From Chromobotia macracanthus (lineage: Eukaryota > Chordata > Actinopteri > Cypriniformes > Botiidae), in NCBI GenBank assembly GCA_036877525.1, contig JAZGTH010000068.1, positions 4,699,501 to 4,763,500 of the forward strand: DNA of 64,000 nucleotides. The letters are read 5' to 3'. A program made the translations under genes and the position numbers. Within the stretch, counting starts at the first letter, position 1, and each line of letters starts with the position of its first letter. The notes under the pieces are model-generated. The model saw only the letters and a program-made list of their open reading frames with translations, ran no database searches and had not been told where the DNA came from. This document shows positions 28,353 to 40,200 of this stretch, piece by piece.

Positions 28353-29499
28353 TACAAATTGTTCCCCTCTTGTTGAAGGATTTACAGTTCTTGGCAATGT
28401 TATGTTCTCATAGAAATAGACATTTCAGGAAAGCAAAGGGCTTGTTATCTTAAACTGCTGACAATGCTACATGAAAACTAAGCATACTGACACCCACAAG
28501 ACAAAACTACACATGAAACATATGCAGACCTCTTCATACATGAAACATGACAACAATAAACTAATTCTTTGAGCTTAAACATACAAACTCACCATGACAC
28601 CACAAGACAAGATAATACTAAACATGACAAAATGTAAATGCAAAATGGTCAAATACTGCAACTGTATTACGTCCTACTGCATGCTCAAACACAGTAAAGG
28701 TCTGTCTGAGCAACAAAACTGCATTAATATAACTATGTAACTATATGTTACAAAGTTACTAAAACGTATAACTTAAAACTGTATAGCATAAGTAAACAAA
28801 ACAAAAATAATGCTCCAGACATGAGCTGCAGACTTTGAACAGAAACACTAAAATCATCCATGCTGAAATAACACAACCTTAATGTACATCACAGCACATC
28901 ACAGCAAGTTAAAAAACGTAAAAGAATGCTTAAAAAAAGCTTGAAATTGTGACTGGAAACGGGTACAATTGATGGGCTCAATCTGTGTGTGTTTGAAAGC
29001 ATGCAAATGTTTACATTAATGGCCATTTTTAATCATACTCTTAGCAAAACTTTTGCAGCCCAACAAAAAGCTGGAGGTGCGGTGCTTACTAATGAGAGCA
29101 ATGTCTAGATGGGCTGTAAATAGGAGTACCAATATATCAAAAGCTATTCTATTCCGTGAAGGCTGTGAAATCTCGAGCAGACCCTTCCCTAATTGAATTT
29201 CATGCCTTGCTTTTGTCCCCTTGCAGTGCACCTTCTGTCCCACCAGCTCTATACAGCAGCAGGATCCAAAAAGGAGGGAGAGGCAGTGCGCATGTGTGTG
29301 CGTGTATGAGGCCGAGACATCCATAAAGGACATGCGTGCGTTGCGGTCCGAAGTGTGCGGGACCAAAAACAATCAACCACATCTTACGAATAAGACCTAA
29401 AAGTGAGAGAATTATATACCAAGAAGTGTGAAACTAAATCAGCCTTCGGATGCGGGACGGTACCCCCCCACCTGCACACACTCCGGCCAAAGTCTCTGG

Positions 29500-30080
29500 C
29501 CTACCACAAAGGCCCCTCCACTAGCCAGATCAAGGGGCCGGATACCATGAATTAATTACTGTCCGCCTCTCAGCCTGAAGGGGGGCATTTGGACGGGTTA
29601 TTAATAGTATGAAATGAGCAATAAAAGGGCTTAAGAGTGGGAACAGGGGTGGCAGACCGCGGAGGTGATGTGGAGGGGGAGAGAGGGAGGGGGACTCACG
29701 GAGACAGAGAGAAACTTTTGTGGACACAGTGAAAGAGGGCAGAAAACGCGATGGTGCTAATCTTCAATCCATCTGGGGTTCATTAGCATTTAGTGTGTTT
29801 GCAGGTGCCAATCAGGCCTCCAGTGTAAGCCCTGTAAGAACGGCGCGTAAAAGACTTGACAAAATATTTTTGGACAAGCGCTTTTGTCGGTGGACTCCCT
29901 CCAGAAAGAACTGGCCCCTGTATCGGCGCTCTCAACGGGCACAAGAGCGCAGGCATACAATTCGCCGATTACAGCCACAAAGCTTATTATCCCCCAAAAT
30001 AGTTAATAATTAGATTAAAACCTCAAATAAATGAAGTGGCGGTGTGAATGCGCCAGGCTGGCCCACGGTATATGGATAGA
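29500..30080. promoter_or_regulatory. Candidate conserved enhancer block
   Basis: 580 bp without simple repeats and with homeodomain-type words (AATTAATTAC, TTATTAATAG, AGTTAATAATTAG) and CpGs retained above background. Non-coding in all frames as far as I can judge. The call is an inference from composition. Confidence 0.3.
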
Positions 30081-31081
30081 AGGCGCGCACAATGCCGCTG
30101 CAGATGCACGGAGAAAACATTACAGCCATGCGTCCTTTCTTTCCAACACCAGGAATTCATGGCCTTCCAAGAAAAAGACTAAAGCAAAGACATTTTAAAA
30201 GGCGTTTGTGATCAGATGTCTGTTCTGATGTTCAGATGTTTGCTCATTACAGCTGATGCGTGTTAAGAGCACAAAGTGAGAAACAGAGGAGATAAAACAG
30301 AGAGCTTCACACGTATAAAATACTTCTCTCTTTAGGTTTCGTTTGAAAAGATGGACATACAGAATTACATTTTGCATCATTGCACATTAAAAACCTGCCA
30401 TGTTTTCTGTTATGTTGCTGTATGTCTGTTTATGTTTTTGTGATTTGTGGACATTCATGGTTCTTTTAATGTGATATGGTTTTATAAAGTTGTTTTCTAT
30501 GCTGTTACTGAAAGAAAAACCTTCACGTTTTAAATTAAACAACGTGATTTTAATGTTAGCAGCAGTACTTTAATACATAGGCTATACGGTGGGATCCAAA
30601 GGTGATTTTTTATGACTACAAATAAAAATGTTATTAATAAAGTTTTATTAATACAAATGTTTTTCAGTATAAATTACAAAATACTGATAGCACAGCAATT
30701 GAAAAGCTAAACTGAAAAATGAATGAATTGTGCACAGTAAAAGCATATTGTGTGCCTCAACAAACGCAAGCAAACCTGACCTGCCGTAAAAAAGTTAACG
30801 TGGCCTATTTTGCACACTCCTAAAATGTCTAATTTTGCGCCTCTTTCAGACTCAAAGTTATAGAGTTTGGGACCTCACGGTCTCGATGCTCTTCAGTCTG
30901 ATAGCTAGTGAGGGTCCAGTGCTAGTCAGTAAGTACAGGGGATGTTCCTGAGAAGCAGATCCAGAAGACAGTCTCAGAAAATGGATTTGGAGGTGGGTGG
31001 GTGTGGGGGATTCAAAGAAGCAGAGAAGGCAGCGATGATATTTTCTTGTCTTGATTGTTTCACCCAACCTGAACAAACATT

Positions 31082-31105
31082 CACAGCTGGAGATGAGAGA
31101 GAGGA

Positions 31106-31139
<34 letters not shown>

Positions 31140-31163
31140 GAAAGAGAGAGAGAGAGAGAGAGA
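31082..31163. repeat. (GA)n interrupted array
   Basis: Purine-only GAGA tract with AAG interruptions. On the minus strand it yields a low-complexity SLSLSL frame, which is not a gene. Confidence 0.9.
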
Positions 31164-32284
31164 GGGTGAGACAGGGTGAGAAAGGGTAAATGAGAGCAAA
31201 AGAGCGAGTGACATGTAGACAGAGATGGTCTATAAAGGTTAAATACTGCTTTGTGCCACTCAGTTTGTGAGGTCACTTATACTTGATCCGATGATGATGA
31301 GCATGTAGAAATGTATTTCTGACCTGAATTAAAGCTATTGTTTGGATTTATTGAAGGGGAGAGTAAAGGATCTGTGCTGCTCCCAACTGTATTTAATACG
31401 AAAGTAAGCGATCAAAAGAAAAAACTCATTTTCTGCTTGAAGATGTGTGTCCCTGGAGCAGTTGTGAAGCGTTTCATTTGGATACACAAGAGTGAAATCT
31501 GTTTGAATGTGAAGTGAGATGTTCCTCAAGCACGTGCACCTGCCACTTATACATTAAAAATGCACCTCCTTCAGTTATTCTAACATTGAACATAAATAAA
31601 GCATGCGTCCTGCGTCCAGAAAAACAACGTCCTGTTGTCCGCTTATCAGAAGCGGCGGTAATACAGCCCGTTTTCTCAGTCCCGTAGCCGTGACACGGAC
31701 AGCCTTCTCAATCGCTCTCTCACTTTCGCTCCCTCTGACTCTTTTTAAATCCTTGAAACAGTTCAAGAGACAAATTGCTTCTTGTGCCCATATCAATGCA
31801 TTTCATTTAAACCTCCACAGCAGGGGGGTCTGGCCGAAAGATGTCATTCGGCGAGAGGAAAGATAAAAATATGCGGGGCAGAAAGAGGAGCGCATTGGAG
31901 GCAAATGGGCCGTGAACTGAACCATCATGTAGCCGCTAAGAACCTGCTTGCAGGCTTTATTCAATCGCTTCTCATTGTGGAGCAGCGGGCAGTTGAATGC
32001 TCTCTTTCAGAGAGGTCTGCAGCATGAACTTAGAGCAAGTAAATTTCTATCTTTCTGCCCATTAGCTGCCTCATTGCCCTTCAATGGAGTCTCAAAGAAC
32101 GCGTAGACAAGAAACTGGTGGCAGGGGAAAGAGAGAGAGGGCGGAAAGAAAAGTTCGCACTATGGGCAGAGAGGATGGGAGAGATACTTGACTAAACTGC
32201 AGGACTGTAAAGATTAATTCAACGCTGAGTACTTTAAATTCATGCATTTCAGTTTTCAAATATAGCAAGCAGCAACAAGTGGCC

Positions 32285-32960
32285 CAAAGCACTATGGCGC
32301 CATTGCCGCCTTACTTCTCAGAAAATGATGTATAGTTGTCAAATGCGTTTAATTGCACTTAATCAAAATCTGTTCTATATGGCACACTTTCTGCTGCCTC
32401 TTGGCGCTATGACCTTGACTCACAATAGTCATATCAATGCCATCATACCACCATATTAAACATTTTGGTCAAGTTTGATATAAATCGCTCAATGCATGCT
32501 GTTGATATCAGAAACTTCATGCTTCCATTTTTACCATAATTTTACCACCTCGCCATGGCAACACCATTGGAGATATCAAAAATCCCTACGCAATTTTAAA
32601 TCTTTAATGTCTTGGCATGAGGCTCACATGACATCACATGAAATCCCTATGAAGAGTATTTAAAAGTGCATAACATTAACTTTTCAGAAAATCCAAAATG
32701 GCCAACTTCCTGTTGGGCGGAGCTAAGAGGTGTCAGTGTGAAAGTTGTTTGGGTCAAGAAGACCAATGCACATATGAAGTTTTGTACAGGTACATGTATG
32801 TATGATCTTTTTGTGCCCTGTACCAGGGGCGCTACTGAGCCCACCTGTCCCACCAATGAGCCTTTGCCTGGGCACAATGGCTGTCGACTGATGTGTGCGC
32901 CAAGTTTCAAGTGTTTTTGAGAATGTTCAACAAAGGCCAAAGGCCTGAAAACCTTGAAAA
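32285..32960. mobile_element. Old teleost interspersed repeat, unclassified
   Basis: Contains CCAACTTCCTGTTGGGCGGA then GCTAAG, GTGTCAGTGTGAAAGTTGTT then TGGGTC, AGGGGCGCTACTGAGCCCA and TGTGCGCCAAGTTTCAAGTG. These phrases recur in this order in many fish genomes as a long dispersed repeat. The 144-codon minus frame across it is not evidence of a gene. Confidence 0.5.
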
Positions 32961-35140
32961 AAATGTAAAAATCCAATTTGTTAAAAATAGTAGTTATTTG
33001 TAAGTAAACGTCTAGCTTTATTAACATGCAGAATCCACTTGGTCTAATATTTGATATTTTGATAATATTTTGCAATGACATTCATACCCACTTTATCTTA
33101 AAATACTCTTGATTTAACCCATTACCTCTAAAGGAATCTGAGGACAGAGTGACTGACAATTCCTCAGGCAAAACCCTCTGGCATCATGTCAATCAAACAA
33201 CAGAAGACAAAGGAAATTACCAGCAGATCAGCCTCACTTCCTGTGCAGCACTGTGAGACAGCACCGACCCCTTCCTCTCTTTTCTCTGCTCAACCGCAAC
33301 ATCAACAGGTTCACCTTGCCATGATCAAAGAGGCTCGTGTTTATCCCACACTGACAATAAGAGCAAATGTTGCATTTCATGCGGAGGGTAAACAGCTGTA
33401 GGAAGAGTATGTTGGAGAGCCAGGAGTGGCAGATGTTGATAGATCTCCTGAGAGAAAAGCCATCAGCACAGCCTGATCATCTGAGAAGTGGGAGCACTGG
33501 AACATGAGGGACAGGCAACAGGTGGATCTGTGAGACAATCAAAGTTTGACATGCTGTATTGCGAAATCTAGGGCCATGGCCTGATCTATCGGTTTCACAA
33601 AACGTTTTATGGTGGCATTTTTCAAAAATGTCTTGGACTAAAACGAGACAAAAAGAGCACATTAAACCGAGCAGCTCACAAATCGACTCTTGATTAAATG
33701 ATCTGACAATCTGTCAACAAAATCATTGATTTCACAGTGCCAGCATTGAGGACAGACAACTGTTTAACCAGGAATCCATCAGTTGATTGACAGTGCTAAC
33801 AAGTGTGAGAAAGCAGCCACATTTCCACACACGTCACATCAAAGAGACGAACAAGCATGACACCATTGAATCTGGGCACAACTTGACTTCCTGAACTTGA
33901 GTCACCCTCACCAATGACCCTTTTTATGGCTCATGAGGAGCGTCGCTCATGAATGCCCTCAATTTTGCACTGCATGCTTAATGGTGACATTTGGCTGTCA
34001 CAGGACTCTGAATTAAAGTGTCCCCCCCACACACAGTGGCCTGCGGCTGGGACTCCGACAATGGCCTGGCCCTCAGTGGACACACACACATCCAGCTGTG
34101 GCCAGCCATCACAATCTCCTCTCCGGCTCCCATGAAATTGGAAATTATCAGGGCTGCTTCTGGTGACAAATCATTGTCCGTGAGTTCCGGCCTCTCAAGG
34201 CAGAGACTGAGATGGGGAAGAAATATCTTTTTGATGGTTCTTAAAGGCCGACCTCTTCACCTTCATGCGTCAGAATGGTGACCCCATGGAGACGGACTCA
34301 AAGTGTGGCCTGAGGTTGACTCTCTTAAAGTGCTACATTGATCTTTAACTGTTTCCACATTTCCTTCAGAGGCACCGAGACTTTCAATCTGCAAACGAAG
34401 ATGCTACACCTTACAACTGAGAGAGTCACTTCCTGGTGATGCTATGAGGCTTTCGAATCGACCTGTGACCAAACCCCAAACCCTGCTATACCCACAACGT
34501 TTTTCAAACCTGTGCTACTGTGGCCCAAAAAGGAGCCTGTATGGTATATGTTTTAAAATGTTTTCTTCACAGAACAAGTAGATTAAATTAGATGAATAAG
34601 ATAAAAAAGGTCTTGGTACAGTAACTGAAGTACCATTGCTTACGTGATGAGACCAAAATATCCCATTTAAGGGAATTTTTTGACCCAAATGTTCATCCTG
34701 AAGTTTCATAAAGCTTTACAAACGCCTGGAGCGTCCTCTACTGGCCACACTCTGCTGTCAATCTTTACTAACACAATCTACAACCAATAAAGGAGAAAAC
34801 ACTTGAGTCTAAATAAATGTATACATTTAAGCAGTAATGCTATTTCACTCATTTATGTCAATATTTCCATTTTTATTTTTTCACTTTTAAAGTAATATTT
34901 CCATTTCTCTTTGCCTATATTTTATTTGCACATTATATATTTTTATTTACTTTAACATAAATAAAAAGGATGCACTCCAGACCTCACACTGAACAAAGAG
35001 AACCACCGATAAAACAGTGTAAACACGAAATGCCCTCATAAACCTCAGCTACAAATTTCCACTAAAATATTACAGTTATTACTAATAATTATTGTTGCTA
35101 TTGTAAATCCACTCATTAATATACTATTATAATTATACTA

Positions 35141-35159
35141 TTATATATATATATATATT
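35141..35159. repeat. Short (TA)n run
   Basis: About nine TA units in an AT-rich stretch. Confidence 0.8.
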
Positions 35160-35672
35160 AAATCAATATATGTCTTAAATCAAGACACCTTCCTCAACGT
35201 CAAGGTCTAAAGTTTAATGCTTACACTTCTAATTGAAATCAGCATTACTAAACAGATTAGAAAGGAGTCTGAGTGAGGATGTTTGTGTAATACCACTGCA
35301 GATCTATATTTGTAAAAAGTCTCATGTAGTTTTTCTTTTGTCAACAACTTTAAGATGTCTGAAATATTGTCTGGGTAGCCAGTGATGTGTCAAGTCATCA
35401 CGGGTACATTTTTGCAAGCTAGTTTTAAGAACAAAACAAATGGAGTAATAAAGTGTGAGAAGAGGTTTGCAATCTCGTGTTACTAATTACACTGACAGAT
35501 ATTATACGGTCTGCTTATTTAAGTACAGTTATACATTTGCAGTAAGGTCAATTCAGGGTGATTTGCTACAGGCTACTGGATCTTTCTTTTAACACTGCAA
35601 ACAAGTCAACAAATTAATGATCAATTAATTAAAGCTAAATCAATTACGTTTGTAGATTATTGGGAACTATTT

Positions 35673-36988
35673 TTTATTCATAGAAATTCAGAAGTTTTGT
35701 TATGCTCCCTATATATTTGTAACACCTATTAAACTTTGGTTTTTAGTCATTTTTTGTGGCCTCTTCAGCATCTGGAGTAGCATGTTCTTCTGTCTGAAGA
35801 CGTTGGACAATGATGTGTCTGAATACAGGCTGCTTCAGTTTACGTTCACAATACAGAACCGCCCTTAACGGCTCTTCAAAATACGGTTTCATGCAGACTA
35901 CAGGAGTTTTGCCCTATTGAAAAGCACTACAGTTTTTATTGTCGATTATGTCTTTAAAAGATAAAAACAAAAAAATACTACTGACATACTTTTCTGTTGT
36001 CCTTTATGTCAAAACAAATATTTAAAACACTTGAAAAAACAACATTTTTCTCATTTCTTTTTTGTACAAAGAAACACAGAGTGTGACAAACCGCAGGTTT
36101 TCATTCTTCTCATCTCACTTCTCTGCTTGTTTTGAGAAACACTATAATTCACTTTCGTAAATTTCAAAGTGACCTGACAACAGACAGCAAACACACAACT
36201 AACAATTCATCACTATGACGTGAGATCTTCATAACAGAATCCCAGGACCTGTCTTTCTTTTAATGGCTATTGAACTTTTAAAGTCTTATATTCCTGGCTT
36301 ATTTGGCCTAATGACAAGTAAATCAGCGATTTAAACAGAGCCGTACAGAATAACCAGTGTGCAGCAAACAGGACAACATCAATTTAAGACCAGCCCAGTG
36401 AGAGCAAATGTGACAAACGGCCGATCCATTACTCCAAAATTTCTGAAACAGAAACAAGTTTCACGGTATTCAACTCTCCTCTGTGTGTAGTTGTACTTCA
36501 GATCTGTCACTTTGTGAACTGAAAATGAAAGCAGATGGTTACCGTAGAAAACGACACGGATCATCATCTAAAGGGAAGAGTCTTTGGTAAGCCGACTGCA
36601 TTTGGCACCCAGACAAAAAAAAAAGAAAAATGATAGGGCAAAGAAGAATCATTTGTTATTACTTCAATAGTTGCAGTTAACCTTGTGTAATATGTTTATA
36701 ATGTGGATGAACTAACAGAAATAACAGAATCCTTAAAAAATAAATATGATAAACTAATGTCTGAAGGTGCTGGTAGGCATATTTCAATAAGCAGGCAAGA
36801 TGAAAACAGGTGATATGTGGAGAGTGGGTCTTTCTATAGCTCCTGGGGTGTTTTGAGAGGCCACACATTGATCGGATCATTCTTCCCTAAGTAGTGTACC
36901 TGCTTTGTATGATAACTGCACAGAAAAACCTGTTTTCAAAGGGCAAACTACAGAGCGAGTAAGTGAGTCATTTGAGTTCAGTCCAGTC
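35673..36988 (-). other. surf4: Probable surf4 3' untranslated region with two candidate poly(A) signals
   Basis: Minus-strand sequence downstream of the surf4 stop. AATAAA hexamers on the minus strand occur at 35935-35940 and 35673-35678, about 1.05 and 1.3 kb past the stop. A long 3' UTR is usual for this gene. Which signal is used cannot be told from sequence. A short open frame lies between the two signals and is listed separately. Confidence 0.4.
35743..35913 (-). other. Unrecognised 56-codon open frame resembling a terminal exon
   Basis: Behind a possible acceptor (TTTTCAATAG) the minus strand reads open for 56 codons, GKTPVVCMKPYFEEPLRAVL onward to EEATKND, then TAA. An AATAAA lies about 65 nt past the stop. 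The composition looks protein-like, but I do not recognise the protein. An open stretch of this length has a probability of several percent by chance. It lies where surf4 3' UTR is expected. I found no convincing upstream exons. It could be a phase-0 alternative last exon of surf4, a remnant of another gene, or chance. Confidence 0.18.
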
Positions 36989-37255
36989 TCACCACTCCTT
37001 CTTCTTCTCATCCATGGATACTCCACCTGGACCTAGTGCTACGACCAGCAGAAGGCCTCCGATCACAGACGTGGTCTGAAAAAAGTCGTACTTCAGGAAG
37101 TCGTGCATGGGTTTGTAGGCTGGAATGGTCCAGAAGGCATTGAAGTACACGTTGATAGCCAGGAGCCAGATGACCAGCGTGAGGGCAGCCAGCTTGGTCT
37201 TGAACCCAACAGCCACAAGGACAATGAGAGCTGTCCCCACCAGGTTCTGCAAGAT
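36989..37255 (-). CDS. surf4: surf4 terminal coding exon 6
   Basis: Encodes ILQNLVGTALIVLVAVGFKT onward through KPMHDFLKYDFFQT to GGVSMDEKKKEW and a TGA stop at 36989-36991. Contains the last membrane segments and the C-terminal dilysine signal. Confidence 0.97.
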   Translation of the reverse strand: MLQNLVGTALIVLVAVGFKTKLAALTLVIWLLAINVYFNAFWTIPAYKPMHDFLKYDFFQTTSVIGGLLLVVALGPGGVSMDEKKKEW

Positions 37256-40200
37256 CTTCAAACACAGATACACGTTAAGACACCCAAAATTACCATGACG
37301 TTAAATCGGCTTTAAACAAAAGAAAGCAAAAGCAGCAAGTACAAAAGTCTAACAAGCGTACATAAATATAAACTCTGTCCAAGTCTGACCTCTAGTGGCC
37401 AACATGGCTTACTGCAATATAGACATGCTCTGAACTACAGATAGTGAGTTCATTTAGTGCTGGAGAACACTAATGAACTCAGAAACAACTAAATATAAAT
37501 GAAAACACAGCTCTGCACACAGAAGGGCTTGCAAAGAGAATGAATAAACCTTGTTTAAAAATTAATAAAGTTTAACCATGTTTATGTTTTGTAAGCAAAT
37601 GTCTTGTGCATCTTGTGAAATTTTTACAAAGGAAGGTGCCAATATTAAGGCCTTGATTATTTGTGATCAGGATAATTACTTAATATTTTATAATTACTTT
37701 AATTATTACTAATAATTGATAATTACTTAATTACTTGAAAGTTATTTTATTGCAGTGACTGATGTTAACAAATTAAACCAAGATTTCTTTGCATTGACAT
37801 TATTTTCAATGCAACTGAAACCAAGTTTTCTTACTGTTGATTTTGGAGTTTAAGACATTTCTTGATATTCGCTCTTTTTTGAGGACGTTTGCTCACCGAC
37901 AGGAAGCTTGTATCAAAGTGCAGCAGTGTCATGAACATGAGAACCAGCAGGACTCTGCCTCCCAGCTGCATGTACTGTTTTGGAGAGCTTTCCCTCATAG
38001 TGGGAACTCCAGCAAACATACTCCTGCCCTCAGAGCGAGACTCTGCAAGCAGCAGCAGCAGACCTCCACCCAGTGCCAAATTCCTGAGACAGCCAAAAAA
38101 GAGAGATGATGATGATGATGTCATTAGAGCATTAATATTAATGTTATGGTGGTGATATTCAAATCTGCCTTATCCTTCAGAACAGCTCGACTTACCTCAT
38201 CAAAAACTTTGGGTCCCAAAGAATGCTATAGGCAACCGTCTGCAACAGTTAAAGACAATTAAACAAATCGGACTCCAATAATCAAGTTTAATGACAGTTT
38301 CAGTATGTTGAAAAGAAATAACTCAAGAATCCTGCTCACACCTGCAAAGCGATGATCCCGAATAATCCGAAGCAAGCATACTGCACAAAATTTCTGCTCA
38401 GAATCAGTATACAGCCACCTGTCACAAGATTTCCATTTATTTTAAGTAAATCAATACAAATCTAAAGACATTTAAAGTTGCAGTCCATAACTTATGCCTC
38501 TGTATCAGCATCTGTTTAAAACAAAATTGCATTTAACGTAGTTCTTGTGTATGTTTAAACCAAATGAAGCCAAACTAACATTTATTAGGAAATCAGGCAA
38601 GACAGCTCAAGTAATAAATCATTATTATAAGCTCACCACTGTGCATCCGGGTAAGGTATGGCGAGTGTTATGAACATTAATCTGTTATGTACTTGCTCGA
38701 TAACTGATTTATTTAAACCAAAAAGACTGCAGCTTTAAACTCTAAACACTTTGTCTTCCCCCACTGAACACACACACACAAAGCATCATTCTCACCCAGC
38801 TGTCCCAGTAAGTTGATTAACACGAAGAGCGAGGCGAGGAAGAACCCACATCCCCATGTCGTCTCGATATATTCTCTCTGCTCGCTCCACTGGAACCACA
38901 TGCGGATGCCGTCCTCCAGGAACGTGCTGATCAGACACAGACGTGCAATGTGGGGCAGGTACTGCTTTGTCACCCGAAGGAACTATAGATGTACAAAAGG
39001 GCAGAGATATGAAACAGAGACCCTTTGTAAGCAAACTGAAAAAGAATTGACCGTGTAGTTGCTTATTAGCAGAAAATCCCTGTTGCAGTCTAAAACTGTA
39101 CTAAGACTCTGGCATGACAAACAGTCATTACGAATTATAAGGACTAGCCTACATATTATGGCATTAATTACTGTTTTTGTTGTTCTGCACAGATAATCAT
39201 TTTACATTTATAAACATTTTAGAGAACATTTATGTCAGCCTTCGGGACCTGATTGAGACACAACAACAGTGTAAGGGGAAAGTGGAGAGAAAGAGTTTTG
39301 GTGTCTAGCTCAGAGCTGTCATTTAAAAATGATTTAAATTCCACTAATTTCACTTACGACTCAAATTAATACTATTGCAAAAAAAACGGGAAAATTGCAT
39401 ACAGGAAAATGGGGACAAAAAGTGTGCCACAAATTTTACAAAACAGAAATCCAATGACTTTCCTAACATAATGTTACAGGTAATGATGTCTAAATTAATA
39501 ATGTTCAACCTGCACTTTTCTCCAGGTTTTGAGTCAGTATTAAAGCACAGGTGGCCAAATCGGTCCTTTTGCAACTGGTGACTAAAGAGCACAAGGGCTT
39601 AACTTTCAGCATTAATTTGAAGGACAGTAAATGCTGTGGTCTTAAAGCAATAAATCTTTGCCAACTCACTTCTGCCTCATGCAACAGGTGTTAAGCTGAG
39701 ATGTATGAAGAAAGACAAGGATATTGTAATTATCACTAGCACACAAGAGAGCAGGGCTGGAAATGAACTTTATCTGGTAACACTTGTGCTCCCAACTTCA
39801 AAAGGTTTGGAACACCAGCAAACATTCATAAGCATCTATCCAAAATTAAGGAGCACCACAAACTACAACAATAACCAAAGAATTGTTTTCCATATTTTGT
39901 CCAAGTGACTCAACAGTAACAGCAACACAAAACATTTTTCTGCAGTTCACTGTAAAGGGCCTGAAATTCAGGGGGTTCCCTGTAAATAACTCTTAGGGGG
40001 AAAGTTATTCAATTTTGAGGGACTTGTAGAAAGACTATACTGTATGATATTCAATGCTATATTGAAGATAGGTAATGTGTAAAGTATATTACAGATAGAC
40101 AAGTTTATATGAAGAATAAGTATGAATGTATGCAGAAGAATCCCTGTGTATGACAGACGGATGTCTAGAGGTCAGATTATTAATGTGACAGGTGTTATGA

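Larger units (their letters stand above)
28353..35672. other. Gene-free DNA, 7 kb, with candidate regulatory blocks and one long repeat
   Basis: Strongest candidate conserved blocks: about 29500-30080 (ATGAATTAATTACTGTCCGC, GGGTTATTAATAG, CCAATCAGGCC), 31600-32060 and 33880-34330. Also a GA array at 31082-31163 and a diverged repeat at 32285-32960. No coding exon is recognised. Confidence 0.35.

Noticed and set aside
28179..28376. CSFKSVVL-repeat protein or CRISPR array
   Set aside because: A 24-bp head-to-tail minisatellite with no unique spacers, in vertebrate DNA; the frame is open only because the unit is divisible by three.
32647..33081. 144-codon minus-strand ORF
   Set aside because: Overlaps a dispersed non-coding fish repeat.
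36379..36567. 62-codon minus ORF as an exon of a gene downstream of surf4
   Set aside because: It contains splice-like strings but no recognisable protein, and lies in the expected surf4 3' UTR.
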